A stretch of DNA of 41,215 nucleotides from assembly GCA_014360565.1 (NCBI GenBank), contig JACIXH010000018.1:1-41215 (forward strand), in the 5' to 3' direction. The first letter of the stretch is position 1. Every line of letters starts with the position of its first letter. The DNA is from Nocardia sp. (GTDB lineage: Bacteria > Actinomycetota > Actinomycetes > Mycobacteriales > Mycobacteriaceae). The position numbers were made by a program, and so were the translations under genes. Shown in pieces: positions 16,492-25,800 of the stretch. Below the pieces are notes generated by a model. It ran no database searches, was not told the origin of the DNA, and saw only the letters and a program-made list of their open reading frames with translations.

Positions 16492-16973
16492 AGCAGGCCC
16501 TGGTAATCGAGCTCGAGGTTGCGGTCGTCGGCGGCGAGGCGTGCATTGGTGACCAGGTGTAGCCAGATCGACGCGGCGGAGAGGATGAGCACCACGGTCG
16601 CTTCGGAGCCCGCCCATCGAACTTGCGGGGTCGGTGCCTTGACGCGCGCGGTCGGTTCACCGAGATTGCCGCCGATCGCCTGTGCGTAGTTGTTGAAAGC
16701 TGTTTTCACTTCCGGCTTTTCGGCGGGTTCAGCGTAGTCGGTGAGTTGTAGTTCGATGCGGGTCACTTCGCCGTTCTTGGCTTGGACGGTGCCGCTGCCC
16801 GGGCCGAACCCGATGTCGAGCAGGATCCGGCGGGGGCGGATGGAAACGGTGTGCCAGCCGAATTGTTCGACGATCGCAGGTGCGTCGTCCATGGCCCATG
16901 ACCAGTCGAGGGCACGCAGCTTGTCTGCGAGCTCGGCCGCCTGGTCGGTCGGCATTGTCCGCCAATTGCTCAT
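16488..16973 (-). CDS. DUF6301-like protein, putative immunity
   Basis: A 161-residue cytosolic protein starting MSNWRTMPTDQAAELADKLR. It shows RALDWSWAMDDAPAIVEQFG, RPRRILLDIGFGPGSG and LGEPTARV…VRWAGSEATVVL, a pattern I associate with the Nocardia-rich family DUF6301. No enzymatic motif is visible. Both ends are in 4-nt ATGA overlaps with its neighbours. An in-frame extension to 17072 is rejected because it lies inside the upstream gene. A degraded paralogue lies downstream at 15693-15958, which shows the family has been duplicated at this locus. Confidence 0.75.
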   Translation of the reverse strand: MSNWRTMPTDQAAELADKLRALDWSWAMDDAPAIVEQFGWHTVSIRPRRILLDIGFGPGSGTVQAKNGEVTRIELQLTDYAEPAEKPEVKTAFNNYAQAIGGNLGEPTARVKAPTPQVRWAGSEATVVLILSAASIWLHLVTNARLAADDRNLELDYQGLL

Positions 16974-18109
16974 TCGCTTGCCTTCCCTGCGTGACGGTTC
17001 GGTGTGCCGATGTGGCGGTTCAGCATCAACAGCCCTTCCATCGGCCCCGCGAGTGCGCCTTCCTCGTCCCATCGCCGGCGCAGGAGCAGATTGCTCTCAG
17101 CGTCGTAGCAATCTTCTCGGCTGATTCTGCCGTCGGGATAGAACTCGTACCAGCACCCGACCGGACCGCTCGGACTGTTGACTCCTTTGCGGAACTCGTG
17201 TTCGTCGCGGTACTCGAGGTAGAGGCCGTCGGGGTAGCCATCGGTGACGTCCTGGACGCTGAGAAGTGTTTCGCCCGAGCGGTGTTCGAGCACACCGGTG
17301 AACGGCTTACCCTCGTGGAGGTGGGGCGTGGTTCGATCCGGATTGTCGTCGGATCGCAGGTGCGCGGCGGGCTGTTCGGGCGTCTCGACACCGGCGACTG
17401 ATTCGCCGGAATCATTCCAGGACTGCTTCAGGATCTGACGACCGCCGCCGGAGAAGACGTTCTGCTGCGCGAGGGTTCCGTTGTGATGCCAGTGCAGCCA
17501 CAGCCCGATCGGCTGGTTGCGCGCGGTCGTGCCGGCGTATTGGCGTGCGCCGTCACCGTGCCAGGCGAGTTCCGGGCCGTGCGAGTAGCCGTCGGCGAAC
17601 CATTCCAGCGCTACGACCGGCCCGCCCTCGTAGAAGTACTCCACTGTTTGGCCGGTGAAGGGCCGGCCGTCGAACAGCAATCGACCGTCGACGTCGTCTA
17701 CGGACAGGGCGTGACTGGTCCGCTCGACGGCGCCGTCCAGTACCGGCTTCGCGATCGCGGCCGCGTCGAAATCTTCGGTCAGGGTGCCTGCTTCGTCCCA
17801 GCGCCTTCGATGGCGCAGACTGCCGGCGAAATCGAACGTGTCGTGCTGGACCAGTCGGCCGTTCTCGTCCCAGTGTTCCCATTCGAGTACCCGGCGGCCG
17901 CGGTCGTAGGTCCCGGAGTACTTCTTGTTGTCGTTCGGGTGCCAGCCGTCTGCTTGCCCGTGCAGGTATCCGTCGACGTAGGTCAGGGATTCGATCTCGG
18001 TGTGGTCGGGAAGCAGCGTTGATACCTGCCCACTGAAGGGAATTCCGTTGTAGTGGGCGCGACCCTCATCCATGGTCAGGTCGGGATCACTACTGTCGAT
18101 GAAGAGCAC
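16970..18109 (-). CDS. YwqK-like (MORN-variant repeat) antitoxin/immunity protein
   Basis: A 379-residue protein built of about three modules. Each opens with a [GR]xLxxDGxPFTG-type turn and runs into strand pairs with DGY-x-x-G: GRAHYNGIPFSGQV (res ~16), GRLLFDGRPFTGQT (~143) and PHLHEGKPFTGVL (~265). Between them lie MORN-variant lines such as GLWLHWHHNGTLAQQNVF and GCWYEFYPDGRISRED. This is the architecture of the YwqK antitoxin family, whose Bacillus subtilis member is paired with the YwqJ deaminase toxin. Two YwqJ-like deaminase domains are encoded in the giant gene nearby, which makes it the best immunity candidate for them. It starts 28 bp after the upstream gene. Confidence 0.8.
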   Translation of the reverse strand: MLFIDSSDPDLTMDEGRAHYNGIPFSGQVSTLLPDHTEIESLTYVDGYLHGQADGWHPNDNKKYSGTYDRGRRVLEWEHWDENGRLVQHDTFDFAGSLRHRRRWDEAGTLTEDFDAAAIAKPVLDGAVERTSHALSVDDVDGRLLFDGRPFTGQTVEYFYEGGPVVALEWFADGYSHGPELAWHGDGARQYAGTTARNQPIGLWLHWHHNGTLAQQNVFSGGGRQILKQSWNDSGESVAGVETPEQPAAHLRSDDNPDRTTPHLHEGKPFTGVLEHRSGETLLSVQDVTDGYPDGLYLEYRDEHEFRKGVNSPSGPVGCWYEFYPDGRISREDCYDAESNLLLRRRWDEEGALAGPMEGLLMLNRHIGTPNRHAGKASE

Positions 18110-18137
18110 GGGACTGTTCCTTCCGGTTGAACCGCAC

Positions 18138-18521
18138 TCAGAAGTACGACAGGAACGCCGCGTCGAAGTCGGGGTCGCGTGTGTCGAACTGCTGGGGGAT
18201 GTAGTCGAAGGAGCGAACTCGTTCGATGAACTCGGTGGGCAGGGTGAGTGGCTGTTCGGCGAGGTACTTCAGTGAGTCCTCGCGCCAGATCCAGACGCCG
18301 TCGGAGTACAGCGAGGGGCCGCCCTCGATGTCGATGTCTCTGGTGAACAGGTCGGGGGATTCGCCCATGACGTCGAAAATGGCGCGGACCTCGCGCATGT
18401 AGTCCAGAATCCGGTCGCGGTCGCCCTCGACGGTGCCGGTGGGAGCGTCGAAGACCGAGGGCAGCTCGTCGTGCCCGCGCTCGTACATCTCGCGGTACAT
18501 CGCCACCGGCTTCAATTCCAT
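18138..18521 (-). CDS. Unrecognised 127-residue protein, first gene of the immunity-type operon
   Basis: The protein begins MELKPVAMYREMYERGHDEL. It has a central acidic region (IFDVMGESPDLF, DIDIEGGPSLYSDGVWIW) and a C-terminal helix-turn (SLKYLAEQPLTLPTEFIERV) ending FDAAFLSYF. No signal peptide or catalytic motif is seen, and I cannot name the family. A further in-frame start at 18653 adds a basic, poorly coding stretch and is rejected. Being first in an operon with a YwqK-like antitoxin and two small immunity-like proteins, it is probably also an immunity or accessory protein. The tail of a paralogue survives at 15967-16013. Confidence 0.75.
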   Translation of the reverse strand: MELKPVAMYREMYERGHDELPSVFDAPTGTVEGDRDRILDYMREVRAIFDVMGESPDLFTRDIDIEGGPSLYSDGVWIWREDSLKYLAEQPLTLPTEFIERVRSFDYIPQQFDTRDPDFDAAFLSYF

Positions 18522-18755
18522 TGCGTGCGTCCCGTTCTCGATTTTCTGGAGTCTGTGCGGGGCTCCCGCGCTCGTCGGTGCGGTTGCCCGCCTCGCGCCT
18601 GCGCTTCGGCGAGCCGCCACTGCGATCCTTCGCCCGGACCGGCTGGTCGTCAAGTCGCCCGTCCGGGCAGGTCGATGCGGGCGGCGCGGGGTTCCGTTTC
18701 AGCCGCCTGGCGTTCATTCTGTCGTCACCGGGGCTTCGTCGGTGCCTGACACTGT
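18522..18755. other. Divergent intergenic region, no gene seen
   Basis: The 339 bp between the - strand operon start and the giant + strand gene contain no frame with convincing coding character. The - strand promoter for the immunity-type operon should lie here, but I could not pick reliable -35/-10 boxes. The right third (18756-18854) is the duplicated leader described separately. Confidence 0.6.
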
Positions 18756-18854
18756 TGTTGCGGCGGCGAACGAGTTGTGGTGTGCTCGACCGGGCATCAC
18801 TATTGAGGGATGAGGGGCGATGGCGACGTTCACGGACTCGAGTTGGTGACGTAG
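18756..18854 (+). promoter_or_regulatory. Leader of the giant toxin gene (copy B) with vestigial short ORFs
   Basis: TGTTGCG, nine bases, then GAGTTGTGGTGTGCTCGAC repeats copy A at 15184 with one mismatch in the second block. A GAGGG ribosome-binding site and an ATG in the same relative place follow. Here the ATG at 18820 opens only a nine-codon frame (MATFTDSSW, stop 18847-18849). The ATG at 18810 opens 14 codons ending in TAG at 18852-18854, six bases before the toxin ATG. The toxin ATG itself has no visible ribosome-binding site. This looks like the relic 5' end of a WXG-type gene and may now act as a leader peptide coupling translation to the toxin. Confidence 0.6.
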
Positions 18855-18860
18855 CGCTCC

Positions 18861-19889
18861 ATGATCGATCTCCCATCTGGGCTGCATTGGCTCTCGATTC
18901 TTGCCGGCATGGAGTGGCCAGAGGGCAATGAAGACGAGATGTGGGCCATGGCCGAGGACTGGCGCACGGCCGCAGACGGTCTTCGCGGCCTGGTAGACGA
19001 CGTCGATGCCGCCAAAGATGCTGCGTTCAAGGCATATCCGCAGGGCGAGGGTGTCGATGACATGCTCAAAGCCTTCGAGGGGATGGCCCGCGGCGATCAG
19101 TCGGTGACCAAGCTGGCCGAATTGTTCGACATCCTCGGCGATTCGGTATATCAGACCGGCACCGAGATCGAATACACCAAGATCATGTTCCTGTCCTCGC
19201 TGGGCTTGCTGGCGCTGGAAATCGCTGCGGCGTGGGTGTTTCCGCCGACAGCACCGGCAGTGCAGGCCGCCGCGGTCGGCGTGACCCGCGTCATCGCACG
19301 GGGCATCTTCGGTCGCGTGCTGGCGGCGATTCTGCGACACGGCGCGAAGGCGACGATCACCCGGGTCCTGAAGTTCATCGGTCAGCACGTGGCCATCGAC
19401 ACGGCACTGGGCACCTTGCAGGAACTCGGCGTCCAGCAGTGGCAGGTGGATCAGGGTCACCGCAAGGAGGTCGACTGGAACCAGGTCAAGGCGGCCGCGG
19501 TCTCCTCCGCCGCCGGTGGTCTGGCGGCCGGTCCGTTCGGCAACTTCCTCGGCAAGAAGCTCGGCGACGGGATGGCGCCGTGGCTCAAGGGCGCGATCAC
19601 CGGCACCGGTGCGGGTCTGGTCGGCGCGGGCGGCGGCATGCTCGGCCAGTTCGGCTACGACGGGTTCACCCAGGGCTGGGACAAGGCCTGGGACAACCTG
19701 CAGACCGCGGCGTCGGACCCGCTCATGTGGAGTGCGGGTGCCAGCAACGGTGGTCTCTCGGGCCTGAACAAGGCCGGGGCGAATTCCGCGTGGTCGGCGA
19801 TGAAGCCCGGTCTGTTCGACCGGCCCAGCTTCAGTTCGCAGATTCGCGAAGCCATGGGGCCCGGCTACGACCTCGGAACGTTCGGGCTC
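18861..19889 (+). other. WXG100-like / CpnT-type N-terminal domain of the giant protein
   Basis: Residues 1-343. Helical segments contain [10 protein letters not shown] and [15 protein letters not shown], the opening typical of N-terminal domains of CpnT-like (Rv3903c) proteins. Hydrophobic stretches follow from about Met109 ([20 protein letters not shown]) and a Gly-rich, Ala-rich segment around residues 215-275 ([16 protein letters not shown]). In the family this part targets the protein for ESX-dependent export and can associate with membranes. Confidence 0.75.
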
Positions 19890-22800
19890 AGCGACAGCGC
19901 GGGCGGTGACGGGTCGTCCAACCGTCCCGGCGGCGAGGGCGAGAACCGGGCCGGCGCCGACGACGAGGCGACCGGGGCAGGCGGTGACGACGACGTGCGC
20001 GCGGGTGCGGGCGACGACACCATGGGCGACGAGGGCTCGGGTGAGTCGCGGGCCGGTGCGGGTGACGACAGTCAGTCGGTGCGCCCCGCCGCAAGCACGC
20101 AGTCGCCCGAGGGTGAAGCGCACGGACCGACGAGATCCGAAGAGGGACAGGCTGATCAGCAGGTCGGCGACGACCGGCAGTCCGCGGGTGACGGCGGCGC
20201 GGGCACTGGGCGTCAAGAGTCCAAGCCCGAGATTCATAGCGGCGAATCGCAGGCGAGTGACGGTGGCCGTCAGGATGGCGGCGGGCGACAGGACGGCGGC
20301 GGGCGCGCCGAAGGGGAAAGCCCTGCGGCACAGGCCGATTCCGGTCAGGACAACTTGCGAGCGGGTGAGGCGGAGCAAGCCGACGGCGCGAGCGTCGGCG
20401 AGGGCACGCGCACCGACGCGCAGTCGAGTGGCCAGCCGGTCACGCAGGGCAACGACACGCAGACGGCGAACCGGGATACGACAACGCAGGCAGGGGCGCC
20501 GGTCGGCGTGGGGATGGCAACTGCCGGACCCGCGGCGACAGCTGGACCGTCGCCGGGCGCCACCGGTCAGGCGCCGGTCACCAATCAAGCCGCAACGCCG
20601 ACTACCGGTCAACCCGCCGCGACGCCCGCTCAATCACCCACTGGGTCAACACAATCGACGCCAGCCCAGCAGTCGAGCTCCGGTCAGCAGTCGACGCCTG
20701 CCCAGGGATCGCAGCCCGCGGCCCGCCCCGGCGCGCCGGACATTCGCACCGGCTTGGCCGATGGTGCGCGACCCGGGGCCGATATTCGTTCCGGCGCACC
20801 GGGAATCAGAACTGACAACCCGACTGTCGATGAGTCGCGGGTGGCCGACCCGCAGGGCACCGCCGAAGATCCCGCTGCGCCGACCGCCCGGCCCGATGGC
20901 GAAAGCCGCGCCGGTGTGGGCGAACAGCGTGGCGCCGGCCTCGCCGAGACCCCCTTGCAGGGATTACGGGCCGCACCCGGCGAGGCGCCGCCGGTGCGCT
21001 CCGGCGAGTCCGAGGTCACTGCCGAACCGGCCCGCTCGCGAGACTCCGAAGTCAGATCCGAAGCCGATCCGCTGGCCGATATTGCGCCGGTGGTGCCGAT
21101 CGTCGGCGCCGACGACACCGCATCGCCGCGCACCGATGCCGGCGATGATCGCAGGCAGCCGCGGCCCGACGGCGACAGCGCCCCGGTCTATGACGCCCGG
21201 CTGCCCAATGGTCAAGGGGTCGTGCACCATCCGACCGGCACAGCCATCGGCGAGGACGCCCGCACCCGCCGAGTGAGCGAGAACGTCCGCAATGAGGGCT
21301 CACACGACGTGGTCGTGCACGGGCGCCGTGACGGTTCGGTGATCCCGAGCAATGGGGACCCGGTCAACCCGCGCGACATCGTCGATGCGATCCGTAGCAA
21401 CCCGAATTACGTTCCAGGAACGCCTATTCGGTTGGTCTCCTGTCACGCGGGCAACAGCAAGGGTTGGGCGCAGTACATCGCCGACCAGCTCGGCGTCGAA
21501 GTCACCGCGCCGACCGACCGGGTCGGTGTGCGGCGCGAACCCGGATCGGAAGCGACAGTCGATCGCGGCGGCAAGTGGCGGACGTTCAGCCCGGAGTCGG
21601 CCATCACGCCAGGCGAAACTTCTTCGCCCAGGACAGAATCCGATTCCTCGGATGCTCGCGACCCACTCGACGGCGACGGTCCACCACTGGATCGCGAACT
21701 GGTCGATTTCATGAGCGACCAGGACCCACCGACCCGCCCGGCCGCGATGTCGTTCCTCGAACCCGGGGCCGGGACGGACAACGCGCCGTTCAGCCGAACG
21801 CCCGGTGTCGACGCGCACCTGCTCGGTGTGCTGGATCCGAACGACCCGCTGGTGCAGACCGCGGGCGATCCGCCCCGGATCACCCATGTGGGCGGGGAAC
21901 CGATCGACGAGTTCTCCCACCGGCTCAGCGCTGAACGTGGCCAGGCCTACGTCGACGCGTCCAAGTCGGACGCGGCCCTGGTGGCCGAGAACGAGCAGCA
22001 CAAGGCGCAGCAGACGGCACTGGAAGTCCAGAAGGCGGCAACCGGCCGGGCGGTTCGCGACGCGATCATCGCGCTCAAGGACGCCGAGAACGCACGCAAA
22101 CTCGGTGCCGGGGACGGCGAGGAACAGGTACGCCGTGCGCAGGCCGACGTCGCGACGGCCAAGGCGGAATCCGCAGCGGCCAAGGCCGCCCTCGACAACT
22201 TCATCGACGCTGACAAGGCAGAAGCCGCGGCAGGAAATTCGCCCGCGAAGCGCCTGGCGAAGGCCGAAGCCGAGCGGCTGTCGGTGGCCCAGCGGGGCCA
22301 TGTCACGTCCATCACCATCGACCGGCTGACCGGTCGCGTGTACGAAGCCGCCAACGGCCCCGCCGACCATCGGATCCACCCGTCCGAGCTGCACCCGACG
22401 TTGCGCGATGGCAACGTGGCCCGCTATCAGGACCCCGAAGACGTCTACCACAACGGTGGCGGAGCCCATTTCCCGCACGCGGACAACCCGCTCGGCCACG
22501 CCGAGGTGCGCGGCACCAACGCCGCCCTGCACGACCGGGAACTGCTCAACCAGGAACGTGCCCCCGGCAACCAGCTGCCGACCGACTTCGACGGCCTGGC
22601 CTCCGTCCTCAACTCGCCGTATGCACCCGGCCGTGGCGAAATGCCCTGCTGCGCCAACTGCACCCGAGTGGTGCAGGGCACCGAGAGCACCGCGGGCCAC
22701 ATCATCGACGAAGGCGCGCCCCGGGTCGATCCGCTGCGTCATGCCGATCTCGAACAGGCTGCGCGCGACGGCAATCCCATCGAACCTCGGTTGGTCTCGC

Positions 22801-25800
22801 CCGAATACCCCGAGACCGACTTCATGGGCGACGACGACGATGTCGCCGGTCCGGATCGTGGATCCGATGATTCGGTCCCGCCGGGGATGGTTCGTGGGGA
22901 CGACGGGTTGTTGCGCCGGCCCGGTGATCGGCTGGACAGCTATCGGGATCCGGATGGGACCTGGCACCACGTCGACGATCCCGCGGGCACCAAGCGCGAT
23001 GTCAAGTTCGGCCTGCACGGGCCCGGCGGAGCGTTCGTCACCGATCACCTGAGCAGCGCCGACTACCTGTACGACGCGATGAAGGGTGACTCGGATTCGC
23101 ATGAGATCAAGGACTCCGACCGCGCCGCTGAGCTGGAAGCCGCGTCCGAACGACGCCTCGAACTGCAGACAGAACGTGATGGCGTCCGCGGTGAGCTCAA
23201 GAAGCTCATGGCCGAGTTCGAGATCAAGCAAGCGAAAGAACTCGCGCCCAAGCGCCTTTCCGAGGCGATCGAGAACCTGCGGCAGGGAATCCGCTCCGAC
23301 GCCTCGCTGAGCCCGGACGAACGGACCAGCAGGCTCGAGCTGCTCGGCGACCTGGAAGACACCGCCACCGACTACAACGACCTCGGTCGCGAGATGATCG
23401 AGGTGTCCAAGACCCTCGGCGAGGTGGCCGGGATCGACTTCGCACTGGACCCGGACGCCAGGCCACGCGCTGTGCTGCTGACACCGTTCGAAGGGGCTTT
23501 CGACGGCGCCGGGGTCGTTGATATCGCGGCCTATGTGCCGCGCGCGGACGCGGATTCCGCGCCGACGCTCGTCGTCGTGGAAGCCAAGGGCGTCGGCTCG
23601 GTGCTCGGCGGCTCCAAAATCGCACAGGCGGAACAGGGTTCGCCGGAATACCTGCGACGCACCCTGGACATGGACCGAAATCTCGCGCAAATTCTCAACG
23701 AGACGCCCGAGCAGATGGCGGCGCGGGGCATCGACCCCGACAGCCCCGAGGGGCGCGCGCTCACCGACGCCGTCGCAGACCTGCGTTCGGCGATGGACGA
23801 CGGCACCCTGCAGGTGGAGTACCGGCTGGTGCACACCGCGGCCGACGGCACGGTAACCGTCACCGAACTGCTGCTCCAGCGCGACGGCGTCGATGTGCTC
23901 GCCGACGTGCCGTTGCCGTTCGGCACCGATCCGAACTCGCTGGACCGCAGCGCGGATGACGACACGATCGATTTCATGAGCGACGATGACGACGTCGCAG
24001 ATCCGCCGTCGGACGAGTCCGATCTGCCGGAGGCGGCGACGCAACCACCACACGACAGTGTGGGCGACACACGACCGGCGATTTCGAAGATCGAGGCCGT
24101 TGCGGGATCCGACGATCGACCCGCTGCCGACGCTCACCTGCTCGGCCGGCTCACGGGCGACATCGTCAAGGACGCTGACGGGAACATCGTCAAGGTCGAC
24201 GGCGAATATGTCGACGACCTGGCGGCCAGAATCGCGCATGAGCGGATGCCTGCCTACCAGGAAGTCGTCGACAATTTCAAGGAATCCAAACCCGCCGAGG
24301 TCGACAAGGCCCGCGCTGAGCTGAAGGCTCTCAAGGAACTCAGGACGGAGCTGCAGAACGAACGCAAGGAGATCAAGCGCCAGATCAGAGCGGCGACGCC
24401 GGAGCAAGAGACTTCCCTGCGCAACCGGCTCGAATCGATCCAGACGCAGCTCGAGGAATTGAACGCGCGGCAAGAAACGGCGAAAGCGGAACTCACCAGA
24501 GCCGAACAGCGCAAGGACCCGGTCGGACCGGTCATCGCCATCACCATCGATCGGGTCAACGGCATGGTGTACGAAGCGGCGAACGGAACCAAGGACTCCG
24601 CGCTCTCTGTGGACGCGCTGCACACAAGGCTGAAGGAGAATCTCGAAGCCACCGGTCAGGGCCTCGATGACCTTAGGGCAGGCAAGCGCGAACAGGGCGC
24701 TTTCCCGCACGGCGATGAACCGCTACGCCATGCGGAAGTGCGCACGACAAACGCTGCGCTCCATTACCGCGACAGTCAGGGTGAGCCCACCGATCGCGCG
24801 GCGATGGGCTCGCTGGTGCACGCTCCGAAGAACATAGAAACCGGTAAGGGCGCGCCGTGCTGTGCGAACTGCACGAGGGTGGTGGCCGGTACGGAGAGCG
24901 CAGAAGGCTTCAACACCGACCACGTGGACGGCGCAGGGGTACAGGACGGCAAGTATGAACGGCGCGCTGACCTCGAAGGGCGGACGAACCCCGACGGCAC
25001 GCCTCGCAAACCACGATTGGTCACCTGGGAAGGCGCACCGCGCGTCGACGATTCGAGCGATGCCGACTTCATGGGTGACGACGACGGCGAAAACAACCAC
25101 CGCAAACCAGACTTCGCCGATCCAGAGCCCGAAACACCGCAACGCGAAGTGCGGATCGAGCTCGGGGACAACGGGGAAGTGGTCGCGCTGCACATCCAGC
25201 TGGCCGATGGGCAGTGGGTGGTCGCGCGCAACGACGGCGACGAGGCCACGCAGCCGGTGCCCGCGCGCAATGACGCGAGAATCCCCGAAAGCGACAATCG
25301 GAATGTTCTGCGGAAGCTGGTCGATGGTCTCAACGCCGGGTACCAAGGGCTCAATCTGAAGTACCCCTCCGGATCCAACCTCGATCATCGTGGCCAGACC
25401 GCGATCCGAGACGGGGTGACCGGTGGTGCGCAGCTGATCTCCGATCCGGCACCGGCACAGCCCGCACCGGCGCCGGTGGACGGCCCGACGCTGGGTGCGC
25501 CGCCGCCGGGGCCCGGCGATCCCGCGCTGAATGTGGCGCGGATCGGACGCGAAGGTCTCACCTGGTACCACAACCGTGAGCACATCCCGATCATCGGCGG
25601 GGTGCTGGGGCGGCAGGCGGATTCGGCGGGCGACTACCACCCGGTGTATTTCCCGGACGGCACCGAGTACCGGCCGTGGATCTCCGACGCCGACCCGAAC
25701 GCGGTGCGCGACACCGTGATCAGCGAGCTGCAGGCCAACCGGATGGACGCCGACGAGGTCCGCGACATCTTGCGGGAGCTGTTCGGCAATGCTCGCGATC

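Noticed and set aside
21300..24710. 1,136-codon open frame on the - strand
   Set aside because: Antisense to the deaminase and nuclease cassettes, whose catalytic motifs are intact on the + strand. It is a shadow.
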